Origin: Prorocentrum cordatum | Taxonomy: Eukaryota > Sar > Dinophyceae > Prorocentrales > Prorocentraceae | Direction of reading: 5' to 3' | Assembly: GCA_963575745.1 (NCBI GenBank) | Contig: CAUYUJ010000370.1 | Location: forward strand, 318,960-382,959 | Length of the DNA stretch: 64,000 bases | In this document: positions 22,261 through 34,200 of the stretch, in pieces | Layout: the number at the start of each line of letters is the position of its first letter | Position numbering within the stretch: the stretch's first letter is position 1 | Notes under the pieces: model-generated | Told to the model about the DNA's origin: nothing | Databases searched by the model: none | Seen by the model: only the letters and a program-made list of their open reading frames with translations | Made by a program: the position numbers and the translations under genes

Positions 22261-22803
22261 CCGCTCTGCGTCCTTCTCGTGCTGCTCCTTCATCGTCGTC
22301 CTACTGTTCCCCTTGACCCCCCTCCCTTCCACCTCCTCTCTGTTCCTCATTATCTTTCCATCTTCTCCTCTCCCGTCGTTGTCAACGCGCCGTCGCCCTC
22401 TTCGCCACCACCGCCGCCAACGCCGACCCTCTCGACGTCGTCGCCGCCGCCGTCGCTGTTGCAAGCGCCGTCTTCGCTGTCGACGTGGTCGTCACCGATT
22501 TGGCAAGATGAAAACGGGTCCTGGAACTTGGAGCCTTCCCCCCGGGACGAGCTCTTCATCCTGAACAGGTTTTGGGGCCTGTGGAGGGGCCCTGGATCCC
22601 AAAAGCGGCCACACACCTCGGGGCCCGCTCCTCTCGGGACCCGCTCGCTTTTTCCACTCGCAGCGCCTCCGAGGCGATAGCTCCGACGTGCCCCCACAAC
22701 GCGTGGCTGCAGCCGAGAAGGCGCATCCGTGCAGTGGCCGAGGCCCTGCATCGCCCGAGCTCGCGAAGAGGGCAAATCGGCCCAAACGAACCCGCGGAAG
22801 AGG
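22261..22803. other. No gene recognised
   Basis: No supported coding region. Confidence 0.35.
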
Positions 22804-22990
22804 CGCATGAAAAGCCCAAGGGCGCCGAAAAAAAGCCCAAGGGCGCCGAAAAAAGCCCAAGGGCGCATGAAAAAAGCCCAAGGGTGCCGAAAAAAAACTC
22901 AAGGGCGCCGAAAAAAGCCCAAGGGCGCCGACCAAAACAAACCAAAGGGCGCCGAAAAAAAGCCCAAGGGGGCTGAAACAAACCCAGGGG
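22804..22990. repeat. ~21-bp minisatellite GGGCGCCGAAAAAAGCCCAA
   Basis: About nine copies of AAGCCCAAGGGCGCCGAAAA with small variations. Confidence 0.9.
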
Positions 22991-23394
22991 AGCCGGAACC
23001 CAACGTGCAGACGTAATTGGGTTGTTGTTGGCCGGCTGGAAAGCCACGGCGAATAGAAGCGCTTCGCGCTTACGCGCTCATCATGGGGATCCGCTGCCGC
23101 GAGGCAGAGGGAGCCGTCGCCGAAGCGCTGCCGCGTGACGTTGCCGTCGCCGCCGTCGTCGCCGAGCGCCCGCGAAGGCCAGAGGGCGCTGCTGGGGGGC
23201 GAGCCGGCGCGAGGGGGGCACTTCGGGGTCAGAGCCGAGGCCGCGGGGCTCGACGGTGTGGGGGGGCATGCCCTCGGATTACTTGGGGGCTCCGGGAGGC
23301 CAAACCAGGCCTGCGTGCGTAACGTGGGAGTGTAGGGTCGTTGGGCTCGCGCAAGGAGTGTACGCTGGCATCCTATATATGGTCCAGGGTTTGG

Positions 23395-23619
23395 GCCCCC
23401 CCCCCCCCACTGCTGATGCCATTGCCCCCCCCCCCCGCGCGATGGTCCCCCCCGCCCCCCCCTGTGGGCGTGGCGTGGTGCTGCGCTGCGGTTCCCCCCC
23501 CCCCTGTGGATGTGGTGTGGTGCTGTGGTGGTTCAGAGGTGGGCGTGGCGTGGTGTTGCACTGCGGTGCCCCCCTCCCCCCCCCCTGTGGATGTGGTGTG
23601 GTGCTGTGGTGGTTCAGAG
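23395..23619. repeat. GTGGTGTGG / C-tract tandem repeat
   Basis: CCTGTGGATGTGGTGTGGTG and GTGGTTCAGAGGT occur twice, separated by poly-C stretches. Confidence 0.8.
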
Positions 23620-23658
<39 letters not shown>

Positions 23659-23667
23659 CTCGTCGTC

Positions 23668-23710
<43 letters not shown>

Positions 23711-23801
23711 TCGTCGTCGTCGTCATCGTCGTCGTCGCCGTCGTCATCGTCGTCATCGTCGTCGTCGCCGCCGCCGGCGTCGTCGCCGCCGCAGCCGTCG
23801 T

Positions 23802-23844
<43 letters not shown>

Positions 23845-23855
23845 GTCGTCGTCGT

Positions 23856-23923
<68 letters not shown>

Positions 23924-23926
23924 TCT
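23620..23926. repeat. GTC microsatellite
   Basis: About 300 bp of (GTC)n with ATC and GCC variants. Confidence 0.95.
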
Positions 23927-24417
23927 GGGACCATACCATCTGGGGGGGGGGGGGGGCTCGTGGGCCCTCGACCCTGGATCATATATGCTCGTGCGCCGAG
24001 CATGCCCCGAACGAATGATGGTTTTGGGTGTGGTCGTTTTGGGCACGCCTGAACAACTTTTGGGGTGGTGGCGTCTGTAGAACAATCAAACTAAACCCAA
24101 CGGTGGGGCGACGCGAGGCGGCGGCGGGTCCGATCCTGGCGGCCAGTGAGGAGGGGCGGGGGATAAAGACCGCAAGGCACTAGAAGAGCACGTCTCCGAT
24201 CGGGCGTCGACCGCGCCTCGCGCACGCCCGCCCCACTTCACGAACGGCGAACAGATCTATTTCAATGCCCTCGCGGTCTGGAATTCTGGGGCGCGATCAC
24301 GAGGATACGCGGTCGCACGGATATGTTCCGCGCGGGGCGTCCGCGAAAGATGTCCCGTATCCGTGGGTCGCGGCCCAAAGGCCTGGCCCGCGAGGCCGCT
24401 GACACGGATATGATATG

Positions 24418-24541
24418 TTCGTGCCGTGCCAACTTCGGCGTTGGTTCTTGACACCGCGGGGATCGTTCTAGCTTGAACGATCGGCCGTTTCCGAAACGTC
24501 AGATCGTTCAACGTCGACCGATTCTGGACGCCGGCAACGGT
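24418..24541. repeat. Dispersed repeat shared with 41312-41436
   Basis: Both copies contain TTCGTGCCGTG, ACTTCGGCG, TGACACCGCG, then CGATTC and CCGGC in the same order and orientation. Confidence 0.6.
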
Positions 24542-24785
24542 CGACACGACGCGAACCTACAACCTACCGTATGTCTTCTGCCCACGACCGCTCCTGGGAA
24601 GGGCGAGCGAGCAAACGTCAGGGTCGTCCGCGCTCCTCGGGGACGCCCGCCCGTACCCATCAGGGCGTGGCGTGGAACCCCGGGCTCCAGAAATGTGAAA
24701 CGAAGGCGGGCTCACGTCGAAACCGCCAACCCTCTGCGGCAACTCATGGGAGCCTCCCATGCTATCTTGTAAACTTTTGCACATC

Positions 24786-24830
24786 GACGCTAATCGACGC
24801 TAGTCGAGGCTAGTCGACGCTAGATCTGCG
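24786..24830. repeat. 10-bp minisatellite TCGACGCTAG
   Basis: Four to five imperfect copies. Confidence 0.8.
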
Positions 24831-24979
24831 CTATGCCATCGATTACCAGACGTCGGTCGACATAATGCACTCTAAAGAAGAAGCTACGTGGGTACACAAA
24901 GCTCCAATAATTTACCCCCGAACCATTATGTGCTCCCAGCGGCTGGTAACCCTCGCGAGTCGTTTGTGCTGCTGTACTC

Positions 24980-25146
24980 GTGTTGTCGTTGTTCGGTCGC
25001 TACCCGAATCTGGTCCTGCCCAGACTCGGCGTCGCAGCAGTGCCCGTCCAAGCTGTGGAGAAACTTCTGGACATCGTCGTCCCCTTATTTGGGTTGCCCT
25101 CCCTATTGCCGGCGTTCTTGTTTTCGAGCATTGAGATTTGGTTCCA
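24980..25146 (+). CDS. Possible exon fragment with one membrane segment
   Basis: An open stretch of about 55 codons with a hydrophobic run (LLDIVVPLFGLPSLLPAFLF) between about 25050 and 25110, followed by CAGGTGCTG, which could be an exon end. No family is recognised and there is no independent start or stop evidence. An exon remnant or chance are both possible. Confidence 0.2.
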
Positions 25147-25428
25147 GGTGCTGGGACGAGAAGGACAAGGGGGATGCGCGGGGGGCGGCGGGAGGAGGGC
25201 TAGAAACGTGCGGCGCGCTCCAGACTCCTTAGGGGGGGCTCCTCCCAGGGGCCCGTTGCCGCCTGGGCCAATCCCCCCCCCTCTCGTCCCCTCCCTTGGC
25301 TCGCTCGTCCCTTCCCCTCCGGGCCAATCGCTTCCCCTGGCTCGCGCGCCCCAGTCCTCCCCCCCATCCTCGTCCCCTCCCCCTTCTGGGCCAGTCTTCC
25401 CCTGGTTCGCTGCTCCGGCGAGCCCTGG

Positions 25429-25555
25429 CCATCGCTCGGACGTCCATTCCCTGTGTTCTTGTCGGTTCCGTGCGTGGTTTTTTCGCCAAATCATCAAGGA
25501 TGCTCCTCGATGGTCCTCGCCGAAGGAAAAAAAATGCACACGCCCGAGCGATGCC
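25429..25555. mobile_element. Family B element, copy 4
   Basis: 127 bp. Termini CCATCGCTCGGACGT and CGCCCGAGCGATGCC. The interior differs from copies 1 and 3 by CCAAATCATCAAGGATGCTC, a feature shared with copy 5. Confidence 0.75.
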
Positions 25556-25855
25556 AAGAGCCAGGCCCGGGGGGATCGGGCCGCTCGCGCGGCGGCGCGG
25601 CGGCGAGGCGGAGAGGCAGCGACGTCCTCGCCTGGCCCTCCTCCTCCTCCTCCTCCTCCTCCTCCTCCTCCTCCTAATTGGGTGCAACGAGCTCTCGCGG
25701 GCGCGTGTTCCTCGCTGCTGCTCCGAGTGTCTCTGGGGCTCGGAAAAACCTTTTTCCGGGTGTCGCGTGGCTGGTGGCGGAAGCGGCACTCGCGCAGCCC
25801 AGCCCGCCCCCCCAGAGTCTCGAGAGTACAGCCATCGTGCTGCCACATGGACTCG

Positions 25856-25981
25856 CCATCGCTCGGACGTCCATTCCCTGTGTTTTTTGTTCGGTTTCGT
25901 GCGTGGCTTTTCCGCCAAATGATCAAGGATGCTCCTCGATGGTCCTCGCCGAAGGAGACATGCACACGTCCGAGCGATGCC
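25856..25981. mobile_element. Family B element, copy 5
   Basis: 126 bp. Termini CCATCGCTCGGACGT and ACGTCCGAGCGATGCC. The interior is nearly the same as copy 4, 300 bp upstream. Confidence 0.75.
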
Positions 25982-26239
25982 AAGTGGAACGCATCACACG
26001 GAACGAACGGGCTTGTTGGTCACGGCAGGCCTCGGCCGCTAACAGGTTCCGCGGCATAAATCCAAGGCACACCGCCGCTCAACGACGACCCTTTCGTCCC
26101 CTACTCCTGCCGAGAGGCCCAGGGTCACAGTCCATGCGCCTGAGTGACGTCGGGCGCCGTTTGCTCGTGGAGTGGCAAGGCGCGCTGGAGGTCTGCGAGG
26201 TCAGCGAGGGACGAGGTAGGGGGAGGCGGTGAGGATGAG

Positions 26240-26451
26240 ACGACGATGCTGATGATGATACGGATGATGATGCTGATGATGAGGATGCTGTTGATGATGT
26301 TGATGATGGTGCTGATGATGATTAGGATGATGGGGATGAGGATGATGATGCACATGATGATGGTGATGATGGTGTTGGTGGTGATGATGGTGGTGGTTTT
26401 GATGATGGTGCTGATGCTGGTGCTGCTGACGATGCTGATGCTGATGCTGAT

Positions 26452-26482
<31 letters not shown>

Positions 26483-26483
26483 T

Positions 26484-26548
<65 letters not shown>

Positions 26549-26707
26549 GTGGTAGTGATGATGATGAGGATGATGAGAATGAGGATGAGGATGAGGATGA
26601 TGATTATGATGCCGATGATGCGATGCTGATGATGCTGTTGCTGGTGATGCTGATGATGAGGGTGATGATGCTGATGCTGATGCTGATGCTGATGCTGATG
26701 ACGATGA

Positions 26708-26748
<41 letters not shown>

Positions 26749-26757
26749 ATGATGGAC
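26240..26757. repeat. GAT microsatellite
   Basis: About 500 bp of GAT with GCT, GGT and GAC variants. Confidence 0.95.
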
Positions 26758-27144
26758 AGCGTGTTTTGATTTCCCGGGGGTTGTGTGCGTGACACTGCCA
26801 GGGATGGGGAGAAGCCCTTCTCCCCATCCCTGAGACTGACAAGCACAATGGCGATGACAATCTTAGGGGTGCACCCTCAGAAACCGAAGGAACCCTTGAG
26901 ATCGGCATCGAGATCAGGCGACGCCAATCAAATGGTCAAGGACCTGCTAGTAAGGGTGGCCCAGGGTAACGAGGGGGGGCGGCGGGGGTGGAGGCGGCGA
27001 CGCCCACGCAAATTTAAATGCGCGTCATCGACAACGACCACAGCTTCTTCCCTCCGCAAGCGATACGACAACACGCTCGCGAGCAAATATGTACGCGGCG
27101 CGTCTACAAGAATTGCACCCAACGTGGTTGGACGACGACCACAG

Positions 27145-27215
27145 CTACGACGACGACAGCCGACGGGGGCGACGACGACGACGACGACGACAACGACGAC
27201 GACGACACCGTCCAA
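27145..27215. repeat. GAC microsatellite
   Basis: Short (GAC)n. Confidence 0.9.
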
Positions 27216-27554
27216 GCGCTTCCGGCGGCCCTCGGAAGTTTGTCTGGAGGTTCCCGCAGGCTGCCAGCAATCTCTCTGGAGGCCCACGGAGGTCCAGAGC
27301 AGCAGCGCAACGTCGCCACGATGTGCCGAGCAGAACGGCACACTGGCATCGTGATAGCCTGCGGGCGACACATCGCGCCTGTGGTTACCGCAGCGAGCCT
27401 GCGAGCAAACCGTGCCCGTGGGCACCGCGGTGACTGCTTGCCTCGCCGCAGGTCTGTGTCAGCAGCGTGTCAAGGCCATGGGGGCCACAAGCGGACAGGC
27501 CACTAGGCCTGCGCAAAGAGGAAGCTCCAACCACACTGAGGACGCAAGACACGG

Positions 27555-27680
27555 AGGAGGAGGAGGCGGAGGAGGAGGAGGGGGAGGAGGAGGGGGAGGA
27601 GGAGGAGGAGGAGGAGGAGGAGGGGGAGGAGGGGGAGGAGGAGGAGGAGGAGGAGGAGGAGGAGGAGGAGGAGGAGGTCT
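27555..27680. repeat. GGA microsatellite
   Basis: Nearly pure (GGA)n. Confidence 0.95.
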
Positions 27681-27835
27681 TCGGAGCCTCCCGAGAAGGC
27701 CCGCAAGCACCAGGCCAATCAACTCCGCTAGCCGCTGGGATGTCTGACTGCCGCCGAGGCCGGGGCGCCAAGGCAGCCCTGCTTTCGAAGCGCGGAAGGC
27801 TTCAGTGGGGCCTCCAGAAGAGATCCGGGGACCTC

Positions 27836-28059
27836 GGTAAGCCTTACGCATGCTGCTCCCATCGTACTTAAGGACCACATCCCAGAAATCATTTCGAGCA
27901 CCCCGAAAAGCGTCGAAAGAGTGTCGGAAGAGTGTCGAAACAGTGTCGGGCGAGTGTCCCCCAGGGCCCGACACGTGAAAACCCCCGTACTTTCCTGGCG
28001 CTCGAAATTCTTTCTGGTGGTCAAGGCTAAAGTAGGTTGGAACGTCTTAAGGTAAGCCT
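27836..28059. repeat. Inverted-repeat segment between 9-bp direct repeats
   Basis: GGTAAGCCT lies at 27836-27844 and 28051-28059. Between them, arms at about 27868-27900 (CCCAGAAATCATTTCGAGC) and 28000-28027 (GCTCGAAATTCTTTCTGG) are inverted repeats. The centre has degenerate GAGTGTCGGAA units. It could be a transposed element with a 9-bp target duplication; the inverted arms start about 20 bp inside the direct repeats. Confidence 0.45.
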
Positions 28060-28715
28060 CCAGAAAGTAACCTCGTCGTCGCCGCTGCCGTGGTTTCTCC
28101 TGCTCCTCCATCCTCATCCTTCTCCCCTTGTCTCTGTCCTCCTCCTCCTGCTGCAGGATCGCCACATGCGGAGAAGATGGCACCCACATCCACCCGCCCT
28201 CGTCGCGTGGGTGCGCCCAAGCCGGGACCAGCGGACTTCAGCTGCGACACGACTCAGCTCCGCCATAGCCTGCGAGCACCACAGCGAAGCCTCGCCGCGC
28301 TGTGCCGAGCGGCAAAGCATGCCCGCGAGCACCAGCAACGTGCCTGTGAGCACCAGAGCGCCACGCTCGGCGGCGACGATCGGGGCGAACGGACCCAGGG
28401 GCGGGCACTGCACGCAGTCGCCCAGGAGCCTCTCCGAAGACACAGATCATCGGCGCCCCTGCGTACGTGCATTGCTCTCCCCTGGGCTATTCGCCCCATC
28501 GTCGCCGCTGGCACGAGGGCAGTCCAGCGCGCCCGCCGCGCGCCACAGAGACCCCCGCCCCTGGGAGCGCACGGGGCGGTGCGCGAGCACCGGAGCAGCC
28601 TGGGAGCGCCACCGCGGTGCCCGCGAACGTCAGGAAGAGGGGGGGGGGGGCGCCCGCCCCGTGCGGCCGTGGCCGCTACGGGGGTGGGAGGGGGAGGGAG
28701 GGGGGGGGGGCTAGT
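28060..28715. other. No gene recognised
   Basis: Overlapping open frames on both strands without domains. Confidence 0.35.
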
Positions 28716-28852
28716 TCGAAGGATTGCAAAAAACAAAGGATTGCAAAAAAATCCTGGATTGCAAAAAAACCCAAGGATTGCAAAAAAAAACAGGATTGCA
28801 AAGAAAAACAGGTTTTTTTTGCAATCCTGGTTTTTTTGCAATCCTTCGTTCA
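28716..28852. repeat. GAAGGATTGCAAA fold-back element, copy 2
   Basis: Five direct copies of AAGGATTGCAAAAAA or CTGGATTGCAAAAAA are followed by inverted copies (TTTTTTGCAATCC). The block lies between two copies of GGGAGGGGGGGGGCTAGTT (about 28695 and 28862). Confidence 0.8.
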
Positions 28853-29432
28853 TGGGAGGGGTAGGGAGGGGGGGGGGCTAGTTGTCCCCCCACCCCCCCC
28901 AAGGCAAGCATTACACGACAAATCATGCCAACGACGAGGATGAGGAGGCCAAGGATGAGGATGAGGAAGACGTCTCTGCTGTTGACGATGATGATGAGGC
29001 TGATGATGACGGTGGTGATCGTGACGAAGCGCCTCCCGCCCAGCGCGGTTCTTCAGAACAGATCCGAGGAAACGCAAGGCGCAGGAGGAGGACAAGAGAA
29101 AGCAGGAGGAGCACGTCGACCACTGTACGTCGGGGGACGGGGCGAATCTCCAGAACATGTCTTGTCAGCGACGACGTGGGACACGACGCCTCGAGCAGCA
29201 ACAGCGGGGGCACGGCAGAAAGAACTGCACGCCAAACGAGTATCCCAAACAGGCAGCGCATGTTTGAAAGCCCCCGGGAGTTGCATGGCAACCTCACATA
29301 CGTCCAAGCGGTAGGACAGCTCCAGTTCCAGCACGACTTACCAGCTCCTGTTGGAACAACGTATACTCCTTCTCACCACCAAACACGCATGGTTAGCCAG
29401 CGTCGACTTCGAACAATTCTAGCAACATAGAT
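28853..29432. other. No gene recognised
   Basis: 28935-29030 is GAT/GAG-rich. No supported coding region. Confidence 0.35.
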
Positions 29433-29995
29433 CGTGCCGTCTACGTGGTGCAATCCAGGTTGCGCAATCTACGTGGCGAAAACAATATGGTGCAATCAAT
29501 GTGGTACAACCTATGTTGTGCACTCTATTCTGCGAAATACATGTTGTGCAATCCATGTTGCGCAATATGTGTGGCGCAACATATGTGGTGCAGTCTATGT
29601 GATGCAGTTATCTGTGGTGCACTCCATGTTGTCCAATCTATGTGGTGCACTAAATGTTGTGCTATCCATGTTGTGCAGTACGTGTGGCCCAATTTACATG
29701 TTACAATGTATACGGCGCAACCGATGCTTTGCACTCGATGTTGTGCAGCAAATGTTGTGCAGCATACGTTGTGCACTCTACGTTGTTCGGCATATTTGGT
29801 GCACTGTATGGAGTGCAATAAACTAGGTGAAATCTATGTGGTGCAAATCATGTTGTGCAATCCAGGTTGTGCAGTCTATGTTGTGCAATCTGCGTAGTGC
29901 AATATAGGTTGTGCGCTGTGCAATATGCGTTGTGACATCCAAGTGTTGCAATTTATGCGGTGCGATCTATGTTGTGCAATCAATCACTTGCTCAA
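29433..29995. repeat. 15-bp minisatellite TGTTGTGCAATCYA
   Basis: About 37 imperfect copies of TGTTGTGCAATCTA-type units. The period is a multiple of three, so frames stay open and translate to Cys-rich repeats. Confidence 0.9.
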
Positions 29996-29999
29996 TTTG

Positions 30000-30332
30000 A
30001 AGCTGTCCTCTCCACTGCTTGTGCAAACATCGCCGCCTCCCACCCGCAACTTGGTCGCAAGACGTCTTAAGACCGTGACGGTGGGTACCAAATGGCACTT
30101 GGCAACGACACCGGCGCCGACGACGACAGCGACAACGACGACGACGACGACGCCGCCGACAACGACTGCGACGACACCGACGACGTCTCCAACGAGTTCG
30201 ACGACGACGACAACGACGACGACGACGACAACACCGACGACGACACCGACGACGACGACGACGCCGACGCTGACGACGACGATGACAAAGCCGACGACGA
30301 CGACGACACCGCCGACGACGACGACGACGCCA

Positions 30333-30365
<33 letters not shown>

Positions 30366-31230
30366 TCGCCAACGAAGACGACGACGACGAGGGAGGAGGG
30401 AGGACGACGACGCCGACGACGACAACGACGAGGGAGGGAAGACGACGATGACGACGACGACGACGGCGACGAAATAGGAGGGACAACGACGAAACGCCGA
30501 CGAAGACGACGAGGGAGGAAGGACGACCACGGCGACAACGACGACGGAAACGACGACGATGCCAAGACGACGACGACGACGACGAGGAAAGACAGAGGAC
30601 GACGACGACGGCGACGACGACGACGAGGGAGAAGGGAGGACGGCGACGACGACGTAAAAGCGCTCGCGCACGCTTTTGTTGAAAACCCGTGTTGCGAAAC
30701 CTTGTGTTTTTGTTTGCTTTTTTGGACACTCTATTTTGAAATCCCCTCGAAACCAACGGTTTTTGAAGGATTTCGGCATGCGCGCGCGACGACGCGCGCG
30801 TCTGCACTTCATTCAGTTTTTTTGCAGAGGATTCTCGCGACGGCACGCGCGAGAAAGGGCGCTCGACAGATTCTGACATGCGCGCGCGAAGCCCGTTTGG
30901 TAGTATGTTTTTGAAAACCTTGAATAACCTATGGTTTTATTAAGATTTCGCAAGAGCGCGCGCGTAAGTTTTTTTAGAAAATCAATGTTGCGAAACCATG
31001 TGTTTTTGTATGTTTCGTTGGGAACTCAATTTTCAAATCCTTCCAAAACCGAATGTTCTTGAAAGATTTCGGCATGCGCGCGCGACGACACGCGCGTGCG
31101 CACTTCGTCCCATTTGTTGCAAGGCTTTTTGTCTACAAAGTTTCTGATTTTTGATAAGCGAGAGCGCGTGCAGAATATGTTTTACAAATGGTGGCGGGGG
31201 GGAGTGATGCCGGTTTGGCCGGACTAATAT
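30000..31230. repeat. ~1.2-kb long direct repeat, left copy
   Basis: Begins near CACTGCTTGTGCAAAC and CCACCCGCAACTTGGT, has a GAC microsatellite at 30105-30655, then AT-rich sequence with two ~300-bp sub-units each containing GGCATGCGCGCGCGACGAC, and ends near ATTTTTGATAAGCGAG. The right copy is at 36840-37990 in the same orientation. No coding region is supported. Confidence 0.8.
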
Positions 31231-31232
31231 AA

Positions 31233-34200
31233 ATTCTAGACGCTTCGCGTATCCCCACCAGCCCGTCGAGAAACGACGCCCAGGCGAGTAGAGGGTCGTC
31301 CTGAGGGGCTTTTCGGCGTCTTGGGTGCCTCGGGGGGGCCTCTGTGGGCCGTTCGGGATCCTCTTTGGGGCCTCCTGGGGGCCTCTTGGGGCCTCTTGGG
31401 GCCATCTTGGGGCCTTTGGGGGCCTCCTGGGCGCTTCTTGGGGCCTCCTGGGCGCTTCTTGGGTGCCTCTGGGGGGTCTCTTGGGGCCTCTTGGGGGTCT
31501 CTTGGGGGCCTCTCTTGGGGGGCCTCGGAGCCATCTTGGAGGAGATCGATCAACGAAGGGGGGTTCCCTAATTACAGTCCCCCCCTCAGGAGCCACGATC
31601 CTCGTGAGGGGTGTCGAATTTTAGCCCTCCCAGGGGTCGATCTTGGGCGCTCCAACGCGCCGCGGAACCCCCTGTCCAGGTCAGTGGGGAGGGGGTAGGG
31701 GGAGGGGTAAACCCCTCCCCGAAGGGGAAGAAGGAGGGGTGGAAGAGGAAACGCTCTAAACCACCGGCGCCCAGAGGGCTGGTGGGATTCTAGACGCTTC
31801 GCGTATCCCCACCAGCCCGTCCAGAAACGACGCCCAGGCGAGTAGAGGGTCGTCCTGAGGGGCTTTTCAGCGTCTTGGGTGCCTCGGGGGGGCCTCTGTG
31901 GGCCGTTCGGGATCCTCTTTGGGGCCTCCTGGGGGCCTCTTGGGGCCATCTTGGGGCCTTTGGGGGCGCCTCCTGGGGGGCCTCGGAGCCATCTTGGAGG
32001 AGATCGATCAACGAAGGGGGGGTCCCTAATTACAGTCCCCCCCTCAGGAGCCACGATCCTCGTGAGGGGTGTCGAATTTTAGCCCTCCTAGGGGTCGATC
32101 TTGGGCGCTCCAAACGCGTCGCGGAACCCCCTGTCCAGGTCAGTGGGGAGGGGGTAGGGGGAGGGGTAAACCCCTCCCCGAAGGGGAAGAAGGAGGGGTG
32201 GAAGAGGAAACGCTCTAAACCACCGGCGCCCAGAGGGCTGGTGGGATTCTAGACGCTTCGCGTATCCCCACCAGCCCGTCCAGAAACGACGCCCAGGCGA
32301 GTAGAGGGTCGTCCTGAGGGGCTTTTCGGCGTCTTGGGTGCCTCGGGGGGGCCTCTGTGGGCCGTTCGGGATCCTCTTTGGGGCCTCCTGGGGGCCTCTT
32401 GGGGCCTCTTGGGGCCATCTTGGGGCCTTTTGGGGCCTCCTGGGCGCTTCTTGGGGCCTCCTGGGCGCTTCTTGGGTGCCTCTGGGGGGTCTCTTGGGGC
32501 CTCTTGGGGGTCTCTTGGGGGCCTCTGGGGGGCCTCGGAGCCATCTTGGAGGAAATCGATCAACGAAGGGGGGTTCCCTAATTACAGTCCCCCCCTCAGG
32601 AGCCACGATCCTCGTGAGGGGTGTCGAATTTTAGCCCTCCCAGGGGTCGATCTTGGGCGCTCCAACGCGCCGCGGAACCCCCTGTCCAGGTCAGTGGGGA
32701 GGGGGTAGGGGGAGGGGTAAACCCCTCCCCGAAGGGGAAGAAGGAGGGGTGGAAGAGGAAACGCTCTAAACCACCGACGCCCAAAGGGCTGGTGGGATTC
32801 TAGACGCTTCGCGTATCCCCACCAGCCCGTCCAGAAACGACGCCCAGGCGAGTAGAGGGTCGTCCTGAGGGGCTTTTCGGCGTCTTGGGTGCCTCGGGGG
32901 GGGCCTCTGTGGGCCGTTCGGGATCCTCTTTGGGGCCTCCTGGGGGCCTCTTGGGGCCATCTTGGTGCCTTTGGGGGCCTCCTGGGCGCTTCTTGGGGCC
33001 TCCTGGGCGCTTCTTGGGTGCCTCTGGGGGGTCTCTTGGGGCCTCTTGGGGGTCTCTTGGGGGCCTCCTGGGGGGCCTCGGAGCCATCTTGGAGGAGATC
33101 GATCAACGAAAGGGGGGTCCCTAATTCCAGTCCCCCCCTCAGGAGCCACGATCCTCGTGAGGGGTGTCGAATTTTAGCCCTCCCAGGGGTAGTTCTTGGA
33201 CGCTCTAACTACCCGCGGCCCCCCCTGTCCAGGTCAGTGGGGAGGGGGTAGGGGGAGGGGTAAACCCCTCCCCGAAGGGGAAGAAGGAGGGGTGGAAGAG
33301 GAAACTCGTTAAACCACCGACGCCCGGAGGGCTGGTGGGATTCTAGACGCTTCGCGTATCCCCACCAGCCCGTCCAGAAACGACGCCCCCGGCGTAGAGG
33401 GTCGTCCTGAGGGGCTTTTCGGCGTCTTGGGTGCCTCGGGGGTGCCTCTGTGGGCCGTTCGGGATCCTCTTTGGGGCCTCCTGGTGGCCTCTTGGGCCAT
33501 CTTGGATAGCCGGTTGGGTGCCTCCTTGGCGCTTCTTGGGGCTCCTGGGCGCTTCTTGGGTGCCTCTGGGTGGGGTCTCTGCTCTTGGGGCCTCTTGGGG
33601 GTCTCTTGGGGGCCTCCTGGGGGGGCCTCGGAAGGCCATCTTGGAGGATATCGATCAAACAAGAGGGTTGCATCAATTAGGCCCCCCCCTCAGGAGCCAG
33701 CGAACCTCGTGAGGGGTGTCGAAATTTTTAGCCTCTCCCCAGGGGTCGATCTCGGCGCTCCCAACGCGCCGCGCAACCCCCTGTCCAGGTTCAGTGGGGA
33801 GGGGGTAGGGGGAGGGGTAAACCCCTCCCCGAAGGGGAAGAAGGAGGGGTGGAAGAGGAAACGCTCTAAACCACCGGCGCCCAGAGAGCTGGTGGGATTC
33901 TAGACGCTTCGCGTATCCCCACCAGCCCGTCCAGAAACGACGCCCAGGCGAGTAGAGGGTCGTCCTGAGGGGCTTTTCGGCGTCTTTGGTGCCTCGGGGG
34001 GGCCTCTGTGGGCCGTTCGGGATCCTCTTTGGGGCCTCCTGGGGGCCTCTTGGGGCCTCTTGGGGCCATCTTGGGGCCTTTGGGGGCCTCCTGGGCGCTT
34101 CTTGGGGCCTCCTGGGCGCTTCTTGGGTGCCTCTGGGGGGTCTCTTGGGGCCTCTCGGGGGTCTCTTGGGGGCCTCCTGGGGGCCTCTTGGGGGGCCTCG

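Noticed and set aside
29433-29995. Regular spacing suggesting a CRISPR array
   Set aside because: The period is 15 bp with no distinct spacers; it is a minisatellite in eukaryotic-type DNA.
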